From Kalaharituber pfeilii (Eukaryota > Ascomycota > Pezizomycetes > Pezizales > Pezizaceae), in contig WHUZ01000039.1 in assembly GCA_015179045.1 (NCBI GenBank), positions 1-64,000 of the forward strand: 64,000 nucleotides of DNA, read 5' to 3'. The stretch's first letter is position 1. Each line of letters begins with the position of its first letter. The notes beneath the pieces were generated by a model. That model worked only from the letters and a program-made list of their open reading frames with translations, ran no database searches and was not told the origin of the DNA. The translations under genes and the position numbers were made by a program. This document shows positions 35,086 to 45,515 of the stretch, one piece after another.

Positions 35086-38000
35086 CAGTATATTCTGATG
35101 TTGGGATGAACATTCCATAGCGTGTGAATTTGTCTATGACTACCATGATTGCATCGAATCCTCTGCTTCTCGGAAGCTGTACAATGAAATCGATTCCCAC
35201 ACACTCGAATGCGACTGCCGGTGTCTCGATCGGTGTCAGTTCCCCCACTTGTCGCTGACGCGAGGTTTTGTTGATAATGCACTTTGGACAGTGAGCAACA
35301 TATTTTATGACCCTGTCTGCAAGAAGTGGGCGATAGAACGTATGTGTTATTCTGTCGTATGTTTTATTAACGCCCTGATGCCCGTGGCAGTCATGGGCAA
35401 TTCGCAGAGCTTGATCCACCAGCTTCTCTGGTAGGCAGACCCTGGTGTGGGAGCCGTTATCGTATCTCAGGATGCCATCCCCATGAACTGAAAATCCATC
35501 TACTGCTGATCCTGTCGAGACGTGTAATGCCTTTTTGTATGGGACTCGAAACGTAGCGTCTTCTCGATATAGCTGGTCCCAGTTCAGTGCATGGGTCCCT
35601 TCCAGCATCAATTCCTCAAATGCCAGCTCTGAATCTGGCCTATATGCATCCAATGCCAAGGGGTCATTACACTCTATCCACATCGTGTCAGACTCAGAGG
35701 CACTCAATTCATCCGTATAATCTTCCCTAGTCCACACTTGGGTCAATACTGCGGCGAAAGCGTCTGCCGATGCATCTGTGTATAGGATGAAAGGGCGATC
35801 GTATTTCGGATGTGCCAAAATGGGGGCATTGGATAATCTAAACTTCAATTCATCAAACGCACTCTGACAAGAATCCGACCAACCTATCTGAGCTTTTGAA
35901 TTATAGTCCTTTCTTCCTGTCTTTAGATCGTTGAGTGGTTTGGTGATTTTAGCGTAATTTTTGATGAATATGCGGTAGTAACCGAACATTCCCAGCAATC
36001 GATGCAGCTCACCCAGGGTGCGAGGTCTATCCAATTCCGTTATTGCTTTCACCTTCTCATGTAGTGTGTGTAGGCCATATCTTGACAGTCCATGATCAAG
36101 CAACTGCACACTGCTGAATCCAAATCTGCACTTCTCCAGTGAGAAAACCAGTCCTGCCTTTATTGCTGCTGTTAAGACAAGGTGTAGGTGTCGTAGATGA
36201 TCTTCCCATGAACAGCTGTATACCAAGAGGTCATCAATGTATACCAATGCGGCTTGCCACCGGAGCCCTCCAAGGACGTGGTCCATCAGTCGTTGAAATT
36301 GTGCCGGTGCATTCTTTAATCCGAAGGGGAGTCGCTTGAACTGGTACAGACCCTTGTGGCAGCTGAATGCTGTCTTGTGGCGATCATCTTCCTCTACTTC
36401 TACCTGATGGTATCCCTTCAGTGCATCAAGAAGGCTGAAATATTTCTTATTCGCCAGTACTGTAAATATGTAGTCCGCTCTCAGCATTGGGTATGCATCA
36501 CCAGCAGTAATGGAGTTTAAGGCACGGAAATCGACACAGAACCTCCACTTGTTGTTCTGCCACACCAGAACAATGGGAGACGCAGTTTCTGAGGTTGATT
36601 CCTCAATGACATCCCAACGTAACAATTGATCGATAGTCTCATCAATTGCCTTCCTTTTTTCTGGACCCATCGGTCGTAATGCCTGAGGTGGCGGTAGTGG
36701 CCCTCGAGTGTCAATGGAAGCCTTATAGCCCATGACTTTTCCTAGTCGGTCACCTTTGCTGAACGCTGTGGCATGTGTTAAGATTAGCTGGAATAGTTCA
36801 TTTTTCTGGGCCTCAGACAAGTCATCACCAAGGTGGACGTCGTTGTAAGATATTTGCGAGGGAGAGTCAGATGGAAAGGTTGTGGGAATCGGAGCTTCTG
36901 GAGGTGTCTCATCTTCGTTCTCGGGTTCTCGAACTTCTCCTGGTATACGGCTAGGAGCCGAGCGAGCAATGCGCCACAACTCGTCTTCTGATATCGATCG
37001 AGGCTTTGTTTTCTGTTTCCCATCCACAGTAAACAACAAACTTTCCGAAGGGGGCAGAAGTTCAGTTTCTGCGCCTTCAGTTGCAACAACTTCTACAAGA
37101 AATGTGAGCTCAGCTTCTAGGTCAGCAGGGGTGCTGCATGTTCTGGAATAGAAGTTGCTAGTGACACCGACTGGGGGCTTGAGATCGCCATAGTGTCTTC
37201 GTCGTGGGCCGGGTCGCATCAGGTCCGTCCAATCGATATCCAATCCAGCCTTCGAAATGTTCGACTGCGGCACGAGGTCTGCAAAACCCAGTATTTGGCC
37301 CTTCTGAATCGTTGTCGGCTGATCAGATGTATTCTGATACATGACAAACTCTGCATTCTGATTGACAATTGCATATGGCATCGACAAAGAAGGCACAATA
37401 GGGTGGCCCTGCTGAATGAAATTGCAGGGACTGAACATATAGTCGATTCCTGTCCTTAAGTGTGTTTGGATGGGAATGGCCATACAGCAGCGACCTGGAA
37501 CTTTTATGTCTTTCCGTGCACGAACGCGTTTCGGCATCTCCGGTTGGGAGCTGAACAAGACCTCGTATGTTGCCCCTGGCATTTCTGCCAGATGAAATTC
37601 TGCGCACATTTCTATCAAGATTGGCAGGCCCGTGTCGCTTACTCCCTCCGTCCAGAAAGGCACTGTTGCGTAGCCAATTGATCCAGCTTTGCCGACGCCC
37701 GTAATTGCCAATCGAACATCGGTATGAATAGTAGCTTCTGGGTATGCTTTCCTGAAAACCTCTGTCTTCATGATGCTTGTATTCGAACACACATCGTTCA
37801 GAATCTCGATTGTGGGGCTTTCGGTATCACCTATACGTCCCATTGAACGTAGAGGTTTAAAACTGCAGTATTTCCTACCGGTGTTTGCTTGAGGATTCAC
37901 CCTTATTGCTTGGAATATCGGCCGGGAGTTGTGCCCACCTGCATCCCTCTCATCTGCCGTTGCACCTAGTGTCTCAACCACATCCTTCTCGTCTGCCGTT

Positions 38001-38152
38001 GCACCTAGTGTCTCAACTACATCGCGTTCACTCTGGGAGGTCTTCAACTTGGAGGTTTTTCCGACAGACCCATGGTGAAGCACTATTGTTCTTCGAGGAC
38101 GTTTCTCTCGGGACGTTGTAACCTCGTTTACAAGTCCCGCGAGCCTTTTCCC
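35012..38152 (-). pseudogene. Pol polyprotein (RT, partial RNase H, partial integrase), rearranged
   Basis: Open frame in the -1 phase relative to gag, with no ATG at its start. It is entered by frameshifting at 38146-38152 or starts at a non-AUG codon. Domains: a protease-like region around EILNDVCSNTSIM (canonical DTG not seen), reverse transcriptase with WRFCVDFRALN, LPFGLKNAPAQFQ and YIDDLLVY, then the RNase H start LYTDASADAFAAVL. RNase H is cut after about 20 residues and joins the linker. The integrase zinc region (HGHQGVNKTYD, CPKCIINK) and the first catalytic Asp (IVVIDKF-like: MVVIDKFTRYG) follow; the frame then ends. The second Asp and the Glu are missing. A duplicated DVVETLGATADE occurs near the start. 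Not autonomous. Confidence 0.85.
38107..38152 (-). promoter_or_regulatory. Candidate -1 programmed ribosomal frameshift signal (gag-pol)
   Basis: The heptamer G GGA AAA in the gag frame (38146-38152) precedes a hairpin: arm CGGGACTTGTAA, loop ACGAGG, arm TTACAA-C-GTCCCG, optionally extended by CTC/GAG. The spacer is 6 nt. The gag stop TAA (38128-38130) sits in the stem. A -1 slip leads straight into the open pol frame. Confidence 0.75.
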
Positions 38153-40119
38153 GATTCCTCTGAGTTCAAGTTTGCAATCATTTGAAACACATGGCTTGTC
38201 GGATGGTCTGTAAATGGCGTTGATGAGACTCCTGGAAGATCAACTCCACCGTCGCCAGAGTTCTCGGAGTCACTGTCATCGAATGAAATGACGTATGCCG
38301 CTGCCTGCTTTAACGGGCACTCGAAGCTGAAGTGCCATTCCTGTTTTTTGGCGAGAGCACAAATGTCGCAGGGTCTCTCTAGGAATTTGATAGCTCCACT
38401 CTTGTTCCTAAATGACCTCGTCTTCTTCCCAGTCACAGGGTTTATGCGATCCTCGATTGTCTGAATTCGCAGGTCAGGTTTTGATTGTGGTCTGGTCCTT
38501 TCCTCGACTGGTCTCTCTTTCCTCTGTTCTATCATCAAGCTTGGCAAGGTTTTCTGGCGGAATGCAGTAGACGGTTCTCGTTCCTGTACTGGTATCGAGG
38601 GATATATGAACGATTTTGTCACCGGTGTCGGGTGGAGTTTCAAGTGGTCATCATATTGCCTGCATTCCGCAGCGAATTGAAGTAGGGATGACCTTTCTCT
38701 GATGTATCTATCTGCTTGAGCATCGTCTAGGCGGGCTCGAATCCTGGAGACGAATGTCACTTCTGCAGAGTCAGGGAAGGCAGCGGCGAGTAACGTGAGT
38801 TTTGCGAAGTAGTATTGGACAAATGTTTCATCCGGCTTCTTTGCTCGCGCCTCAGCTTCTCTTTGCAGAACTGCAATCGGTTTTGACCATACTTCACGCA
38901 TCTTTTGCTGAAAGCGGTGCCAGCAGCCTTCTCCTTTAGTCATTGAGTTGTGGGCTGTGTTCCCTATCATCGTATACCACTGTCTCACCGCCCCCTCTGG
39001 TTCGAAACAGTGTCGAAAGATCAAAGGACAGACGGTTTGTTCGCCGAAGTAGTTTGTTTCCACGTTCATTTCTGCAATCCACTGTTCGAGGTTGTTATCT
39101 GGATTGAACTTCGGGAGTAATGATGGTTCGAAACGGGTCTTCAACTGGGGCGTCTGGAAAGTGGGAACTAGTGCGTTATCTGGTAAGGTGAACGGCACCT
39201 GCCAGGTATTGTTGGAAATGGCCTCCAGTTCCTTCTCAATGGCATCTTTACGGGCCTTCAATTCAGCCTCTCTTACTTCTTTCCTGGTTGTTCCATTGCC
39301 ATCCGAGATTGTAGCCAGCTTTTCTTGAATCGGCTTTACTGCAGCTGCAATAATTGCAGTGATCTCTTCGCGGGTGAGCTCAGGCATCTGTATGGTTGTG
39401 GTCAATGACACTTCTTCAGCGTACACATCGCCAAACTCACTTCCTTCTTTGGCAGACAATCTGTAAAGAGAAGCAGAAAAGAAGTTATTTTCAGAGAAGT
39501 TGAAGTAAGTTACACGCTTGTCGGTTTCAGGAGGAGGGACTTCAGAAGAAGGGAATTCAAATGAGGGAACACGGTTTTGTTTAACTGTAGACTGGGGCGG
39601 AGGAGGAGGTGATAGATAGAAGGACTCGAAAACGGAGGTCAGTACATGAGGGGTTTCTAGTGAGGAGGCTACTTCTGAAAAAGGAAGTTCTTGGCATGTT
39701 TCCAAAACGGGAGGTTGGGAAGGGGGTGATAGATGGAAGGATTCGAAAACGGAAGTCAGTACATGAGGGGAGTTCACTGAAGTAGCTGTTTCTAAAACGG
39801 GAAGTTCTTGGCATGTTTCCGAAACGGGATGTCCAAAGCGACGAGGTCCAATGTCACCAGTAGAGCCCAAGACAGGATTGTCGATCGTTTGATTTGACTG
39901 TATCAGTTGATCTGATGGTTCGGTTTGAGTATCGTTACAAGGGATCGGGGAGAGATCCGTGCCTAAGTGCTCGAATCCTGTGGAGGACATCCATGTTGCC
40001 ACCGTGGAGATGACTTTTGATACTTTCCCGCCGATGTCTGGCAGCAAGCTGCCTGTTTGAGCCGAGTTTTCGACGTGAGGTTCAGGGGGAAGATGTTCCA
40101 CATCAGTGTCTTTTTGCAC
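38128..40119 (-). CDS. Gag-like protein of the Gypsy element
   Basis: A frame of 663 codons, open without an ATG well upstream of 40119, so it is probably reached from ORF1. The N-terminal third is Pro/Ser-rich with an imperfect duplication of HVLTSVFESFxLSPP. The central region has a retrotransposon gag domain (ITEFL-type helices replaced by LEQWIAEMNVETNYFGE, CFEPEGAVRQWYTMIG, AKKPDETFVQYYFAKL). A C-x2-C...H...C segment, CDICALAKKQEWHFSFEC, may serve as a zinc knuckle. It forms the particle protein. It ends at TAA 38128-38130 inside the frameshift hairpin. Confidence 0.75.
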   Translation of the reverse strand: MQKDTDVEHLPPEPHVENSAQTGSLLPDIGGKVSKVISTVATWMSSTGFEHLGTDLSPIPCNDTQTEPSDQLIQSNQTIDNPVLGSTGDIGPRRFGHPVSETCQELPVLETATSVNSPHVLTSVFESFHLSPPSQPPVLETCQELPFSEVASSLETPHVLTSVFESFYLSPPPPPQSTVKQNRVPSFEFPSSEVPPPETDKRVTYFNFSENNFFSASLYRLSAKEGSEFGDVYAEEVSLTTTIQMPELTREEITAIIAAAVKPIQEKLATISDGNGTTRKEVREAELKARKDAIEKELEAISNNTWQVPFTLPDNALVPTFQTPQLKTRFEPSLLPKFNPDNNLEQWIAEMNVETNYFGEQTVCPLIFRHCFEPEGAVRQWYTMIGNTAHNSMTKGEGCWHRFQQKMREVWSKPIAVLQREAEARAKKPDETFVQYYFAKLTLLAAAFPDSAEVTFVSRIRARLDDAQADRYIRERSSLLQFAAECRQYDDHLKLHPTPVTKSFIYPSIPVQEREPSTAFRQKTLPSLMIEQRKERPVEERTRPQSKPDLRIQTIEDRINPVTGKKTRSFRNKSGAIKFLERPCDICALAKKQEWHFSFECPLKQAAAYVISFDDSDSENSGDGGVDLPGVSSTPFTDHPTSHVFQMIANLNSEESGKGSRDL

Positions 40120-40733
40120 AGTCTGATTTTCTGCTTCTCCGGACTCAACTGTTGCGAGCAGAGCTTTAGAGGAGACGTCCGTACTGTCGGAAGGTGATGG
40201 GGATGCTCCTTCTTCGTCTTCTTTTTCATTTGGGGTGATGGAGAGGGGTCGAAGTCTGAGGGATCGAAGTCTGTGAGCGGGGATAATGAGGAGTCCTCAC
40301 GAGTCTCATTATTGTCAGGAGTTGGTGATGGTTCTTTGTTGAATAGCTGATCTCTGAGGGTCAAGAACTCAGTGATCTCTTCCGAGGTTGGCTTGGGAGG
40401 TGACTGGTTTCCTCTAGTTATACGATCAGCCGTAAGAGCTGTTTTTTCTGTCAAGGAGAGGAGGTTGAGGATTCCGGAGCTCTTAGCAAATAGGTCGTGT
40501 TCGATCTGGCTACGGTTCATGGGCTTAAGGTGCTTGTATATTAGGGCGGCCAGTCTGGTCAACTTGGCCCCAGGTTTGATCGGCCGTTTGAGCCCTCTTG
40601 ATGCTTTAGAGGGTGGGGAGGTGGATCTCGACTTCTCTCTGGATCGGGAGGTGGGTGGGGAGTTGGATCTTGACTTTTCATGCCCTTTGGATGCCTTCTT
40701 TGAGCTCGAGGTTCGGCCTGTGCTTGACGCCAT
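39963..40733 (-). CDS. ORF1 of the Gypsy element (Ser/Pro-rich N-terminal gag part)
   Basis: 256 codons starting MASSTGRTSSSKK one base after the 5' LTR. Basic Ser/Arg-rich start, then LTRLAALIYKHLKPMNRSQIE and acidic Ser/Pro-rich sequence. It overlaps the gag frame by 157 nt; gag is in the -1 phase. A GGGAAAG heptamer in the ORF1 frame lies at 40023-40029, in the overlap. It could be an upstream part of gag separated by a mutation or by a second frameshift. Confidence 0.6.
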   Translation of the reverse strand: MASSTGRTSSSKKASKGHEKSRSNSPPTSRSREKSRSTSPPSKASRGLKRPIKPGAKLTRLAALIYKHLKPMNRSQIEHDLFAKSSGILNLLSLTEKTALTADRITRGNQSPPKPTSEEITEFLTLRDQLFNKEPSPTPDNNETREDSSLSPLTDFDPSDFDPSPSPQMKKKTKKEHPHHLPTVRTSPLKLCSQQLSPEKQKIRLCKKTLMWNIFPLNLTSKTRLKQAACCQTSAGKYQKSSPRWQHGCPPQDSST

Positions 40734-40734
40734 C
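40718..40734 (-). promoter_or_regulatory. Possible primer-binding site overlapping the ORF1 start codon
   Basis: Directly after the 5' LTR the minus strand reads GATGGCGTCAAGCACAGG. TGGCGTCAAGC begins with TGG, as tRNA-primed sites do, and overlaps the ATG. The priming tRNA is not identified. Confidence 0.35.
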
Positions 40735-40977
40735 TGTAAGGACAGAGCCCAGAGGACGAAGCCTAAGCCTAGTGGACGAAGCCTGGAGAGAGAGTAAAGT
40801 ATATTGATGATGGTCTCTCACTCAGGTCTATGCTGAGACTTTAAATACTTGAGTTCCTCATGCTGGAAGCTTCTGTTGGCATATGCGCTAGAAGCTTCCG
40901 CCGCATCGCCGTGCATATGTAGCCTGCCTACGCTATGCAGCCTCTCAGGCGCCTATGTCGCATATGTCGCCCTGACA
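40735..40977 (-). repeat. 5' LTR of the Gypsy element
   Basis: Begins TGTCAGGGCGAC and ends CCTTACA in element sense. Identical by eye to the 3' LTR. A TTTAAA/TATATT-containing stretch could hold the promoter. Confidence 0.9.
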
Positions 40978-41336
40978 GACATCCTGGGCACACTCCACAG
41001 GCCTCTCAATCTCCAGTTGTCAATTCTGCAATTAGTATACCCCAACCTACATCGCAATGTTGGGAGTGTACCAGTAGTTAATTCCTTTGTTTTGAGGCTA
41101 ACTTGCAAAACCTGGTGCACTTTCAGGGTTCGTACAAACCTGTCTGTATCCGCCAAAGTAGATACAGCTACTGGTCAGCCTAAAATAACAGATTAGATAC
41201 TCCGCGACTCGCAACCGCACGAGTGCTCGACCGTGCCAACCTTTGCTTCGGAGCCCAAGCATTTCATTAAGATATTGATTTCAAAGGCAATCATAGTTCT
41301 CTCTTCCCGTAGATGCTTTCAACCAGACTAGAACTA

Positions 41337-43607
41337 GAGTGCTTCACCTAGAAACCGATCATCACCGGGAAACCGATCAAGTCCATTAACTTACATACAG
41401 AGCTGCTGTGAATGCAAATGACACTCAAGTGGCCTCAAATTAAAGCCAGAGCATGGGAGAATATAGTAAATTATTTTCGGCACTTTCTTTTCCCAGCTTG
41501 TCGCACCTGAGGGGTTACATATCCTGGAATATATGCAACCCTATTCTAGCATATACTTTTGAGTCACCATATGTGAATGAGATTACCTGAGGCCTTTGCA
41601 TCTCAATATATCCTCTATTACTTATTCTAAGTAAGTATACCAAGTTTTGTGATAATTGGACTTATCAGTACAGAGTTACTGCCATATCAAAAAATACATT
41701 TTCGTTTACTTAGATTGATAGCAGTATTGAGCTATTATTTGATGAGAAAGATGCACAGAGACTCTATAAAGCTATATAATTGTAATACCTGCATAGGGAA
41801 ATGTTTTCTGAATAGATTGCAGCATTGACAAATAGTTGGGGCAGTTGAGCACTACAAGATATACATATATGTAAAATCCTAACTTCCTTACATAGTACGT
41901 AGCAGTGTATGCCAATATGGGTCACTAGAGGTTCGGAAACATAGTTTGCTAGCTTCATGTACTATTACTGGCACTGCTACCACTCGATGGGGTACTAAAG
42001 GGCTGACTCAGAATGAGCACTACATATCAAATATATATGCATATGTATATACTATGCATGTGCTATGTGACAGTAGTAAAATATGCTGCTATCGTAAAGG
42101 TGATATGAACTGCTAAGAAAAACTAGTTAGAATTGCTAGTCAAGTTTCTTTTTCACCTGGTAGAGGTTAATTCTCTGTATGTACTATCTCTGTTACTTAT
42201 ACTGTTGAAGTATTCATTTCTATACTAATAAGGGTCTATATCATACGGAATTATATTGTATTAAGGATAATATGAGACTTAACTAGTGAACTTATTTCCA
42301 CTGCTATGTATCTCATAGGTATTAGTCCTATAAGTATAATATGTATATTATTCACTGCTTATAATACACATTTGATACTTACTTACTAGTACGGTTAAAG
42401 TAGTCCTATAGGATCTAATGAAGTTATGTATATCCTACATAAGCTTACAAGCAATAGTATAATAGTGCTAAAGCATGTTTCTAAACCTCTAGCGACTTAT
42501 ATTGGGCATACACTGCTACATACTATGTAACTTGAAGGAAGTTAGGATTTTACATATATGTATATCTTGTAGTGCTCAACTGCCTCAACTATTTGTCAAT
42601 GCTGCAATCTATTCAGAAAACATTTCCCTATGTGTCACAGCCCACCTACGCACGCATCGATATCATCCTTTTCCGCAGCCGACAAGTCAAACCGAGCCGA
42701 CATGCCAAGCCGGAAGGTGAGACATTACTAATAGCCGACTCGGAAAGGCTTGACAAGCCGTCCCGGTCCGGTTGATTAGCCCTCTGACAGCTCATTGATA
42801 TGCCTTCCAATATTAGCATCACTATTGCCGTTCTTGCATTCCAGATTCTCTTTCTCATATCGTTATAGTTCTGTATTCCCTTTCTATGTCAATTCCCCAG
42901 CATATAAGGGCCCCAAGCCCGCCTCTGTAGATAGCTCTTCTTCTCGTTGTCCGTTGTCTTGTTAATCAATAGACCCGTCTGGTTTCTCCTACTCCTCCGC
43001 CGCTGCCCTTGCTATAGTCCGTGACCCCTAGCCGCCGACCCGCCGCCGCCGTAGTCCTCGACCCATAGCCGCCGAACCGCCGCCGATACCCAAGCTGACC
43101 GTACCCCTTGGCAAGACCTCCGCCCAAGCCCAGCCACCGACGTTACACTATGCATGTATTACAATTATATAGCTTTACAGAGTCTCTGTGCATCTTTCTC
43201 ATCAAATAATAGCTCAATACTGCTATCAATCTAAGTAAGCGAAAATGTATTTTTTGATATGACAGTAACTCTGTACTGATAAGTCCAATTATCACAAAAC
43301 TTGGTATACTTACTTAGCATAAGCAATAGAGGAAATATTGAGATGCAAAGGCCTCAGGTAATCTCATTCACATATGGTGACTCAAAAGTATATGCTAGAA
43401 TAGGGTTGCATATATTCCAGGATATGTCACGCCTCAGGTGCGACAAGCTGGGAAAAGAAAGTGCAGAAAATAACTTACTATGTTCTCCCATGCTCTGGCT
43501 TTAATTTGAGGCCACTTGAGTGTCATTTGCATTCACAGCAGCTCTGTATGTAAGTTAATGGACTTGATCGGTTTCCTGGTGATGATCGGTTTCTAGGTGA
43601 AGCACTC
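41337..43607. mobile_element. Foldback/long-TIR element with TA target, split by a solo LTR
   Basis: Ends GAGTGCTTCACCTAGAAACC and its reverse complement at 43588-43607, each next to TA. The inverted arms are about 600 bp (41337-41943 against 42478-43607 minus the LTR), with shared blocks such as CACCATATGTGAATGAGATT. A 530-bp AT-rich centre has no transposase frame. Confidence 0.85.
42633..43147 (+). repeat. Solo LTR, 515 bp, with 5-bp duplication CTATG
   Basis: TGTCACAGCCCACC...CGACGTTACA flanked by CTATG (42628-42632, 43148-43152). A CATATAAGGG box lies at about 42900. Removing it restores the palindrome of the host foldback element. It starts like the chromovirus LTR at 2944. Confidence 0.85.
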
Positions 43608-43740
43608 TAGTTCGAGTGGTATTATGTATGTGTACATTATTGTTTCGTCCTCCTCTCGCTTTAATAAGGCTCAGCATCTGCCTCCATTCATGACCCCGCA
43701 TGCACAATACATATGTTCCAACAATCAACTAGCCCCTTGC

Positions 43741-43778
43741 CCCGCCATGGCGCACAGCTGCAAGCGGGGTTACGTGAC

Positions 43779-43807
<29 letters not shown>
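43741..43807 (+). mobile_element. LINE family A tail
   Basis: CGCCATGGCGCACAGCTGCA, AGCGGGGTTACGTGACTT and about 26 A. A clean target duplication was not found. Confidence 0.65.
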
Positions 43808-43809
<2 letters not shown>

Positions 43810-44119
43810 CCCTTATTTATAAATGACCACGGCTTCTCATGAGGGCACAGCTAATTGACTAGCCCACTCAGTGCAGTCCTTAAATGCTATCTTATTATAC
43901 AGGAACAAATACTAGTCAGACATATCAACCATACTGCAATGCCGCATAGAGCTGAACACCTTTGTACATTACAAGGTCTATATCTCAGTCGTAGGTCCGA
44001 GTGCAATGAAGCATACCGCCTATACACCGTAGGGTGAAACGAAGGGATCGTTATAGATTCAACAAATATCTTCATCAGAAAATTGCTGGATAAAGGAAGC
44101 AATTGGGCACAGGTCTACT

Positions 44120-44216
44120 TTTTTTTTTTTTTTTTTTTTAAATCACATAACCCGCTTGTAGCACGTGGCTATGGCAGGGTCCCTGGGCAAGCCCTCGAAG
44201 CCCGGAGACAGGCTTA
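44120..44216 (-). mobile_element. 97-bp LINE family A tail with 13-bp duplication
   Basis: Poly(T), reversed tail GTGGCTATGGCAGGGTCCCT and AAGCCCGGAGACAGGC. Duplications GCACAGGTCTACT at 44107-44119 and 44217-44229. Confidence 0.85.
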
Positions 44217-44271
44217 GCACAGGTCTACTACTAGGTCGTTTCAAAAGTAAGTATCCGGACACCTTGACCAA

Positions 44272-44935
44272 TTTTTTTTTTTTTTTTTTTTTTAATATCA
44301 TTAATCGCGTGCTGCCCTAAGGGCTATGGCGATGTTTAGTTACATATGAAATAAAGGGACGTAAAGAGTATAGTAAAGATCCCCAGATCCTCCTGTGTGG
44401 CGGGGAAGTAACAATTTACTGCAGGAAAAGAAAAGATGTTGCCCGTGATTGTTTCTGTGTTACAGGCTTATGAAAAGAAAAGGTTCAAGTCCATCTCCTG
44501 TCGCATTCATACTCGCATGACTTTAACCATTTCCAACCCAGTCTCACTCTGCCCAGTGTTGGTTCGATCCGTTCCTCGAGGTACACCACCACCGAGCTGG
44601 CGAGCTTCCCCTCCTTCACGATTTCCTCAACCACCGGATGCCAGAGATTTTTCCCAGGTCTTTGTTGGCTGACTCCAGCCATTTTTGGACGTTCCCTAGA
44701 GTTCTTCCTCAGCACTACGCCGTGCACCACTATGTCGTACCTTGAGGTGTTGGTGGCGGGGTGGGCTTGGCTGGCTTTGTTGGGGCGGGGGGATCCAGAT
44801 TTTTCTCCTCGTCGCTTCTTTTGCCACGAATGGGGGGGCCGGAAGAGGGTTTGGTTGGGGGTACCTGGACTACTGCGTATTATGCGCCATGCAGAATGCA
44901 GTATATACCATCCTACTTCTACATACTAGGTAAGT
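44272..44935 (-). mobile_element. Internally deleted LINE family B element (ORF1 fragment plus tail)
   Basis: Poly(T) 44272-44293, reversed tail (CGCGTGCTGCCCTAAGGGCT), then a minus-strand ORF1 fragment (44485-44730) with DIVVHGVVLRKNSRE-like start, ASSVVVYLEERIEP and CEYECDRRWT before a stop. Pro-rich N-terminal codons precede it. No endonuclease, RT or RNase H between ORF1 and tail. Left boundary approximate. Confidence 0.65.
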
Positions 44936-45515
44936 TGGCAGCCCTTTGCGTTCTCTACCACCACCCTACCATACTCTATAACACACCCGCTAAACACAGC
45001 CTGAACTTCCAGCTATGATATAATGGCAAGATGTACCAATACAGGTTGGGGAAATAACTATGAGCATAACACTATTATACTATAATGTAACTAGATCATA
45101 ATTTTATGGATAGCTGTCTGGAACAGGTACAAAAGCAGTCGGGACCTCTCCGGGCAGGCCAGACTCGGATGCAGGGGTATCGACAGGGGATTGTAGACTA
45201 GCCTGTCCGGTTGCAGAGGTATATAAGGGGACTGTACGGTACCCACAGGGGACGGCACAGGTCTTCAGATCGCATGCCAGGCTTATGCATATGCGTGAGA
45301 GGTGAGGTATGTTATTCAATTATCAAGCTATCTACATGTAAGGAAGATTTAGAAGATTTAGGAGGTTAATATGGAACAGTCGAAGGCCCATGTCGAGTCT
45401 GTGCTAGAATTACATCTTGCATTTCCTGCGATAACTCATTGACAATGGTATCATTTCTGACCTGGGCCCGCTGATTAGCCTGACGTTCTGCAAGCTCCAT
45501 ATCAGTCAATTCCCG

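Larger units (their letters stand above)
34294..40977 (-). mobile_element. Ty3/Gypsy-like LTR retrotransposon, complete with target duplication, non-autonomous
   Basis: Two 243-bp LTRs (34294-34536, 40735-40977) that I read as identical, inside a 5-bp duplication GACAT (34289-34293, 40978-40982). Transcribed on the minus strand: ORF1, gag and pol lie in successive -1 frames. The polypurine tract (GTTGGGGGGGATG in minus sense) abuts the 3' LTR. Identical LTRs mean recent insertion, but pol is truncated and permuted, so it must have moved with help. Confidence 0.92.
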
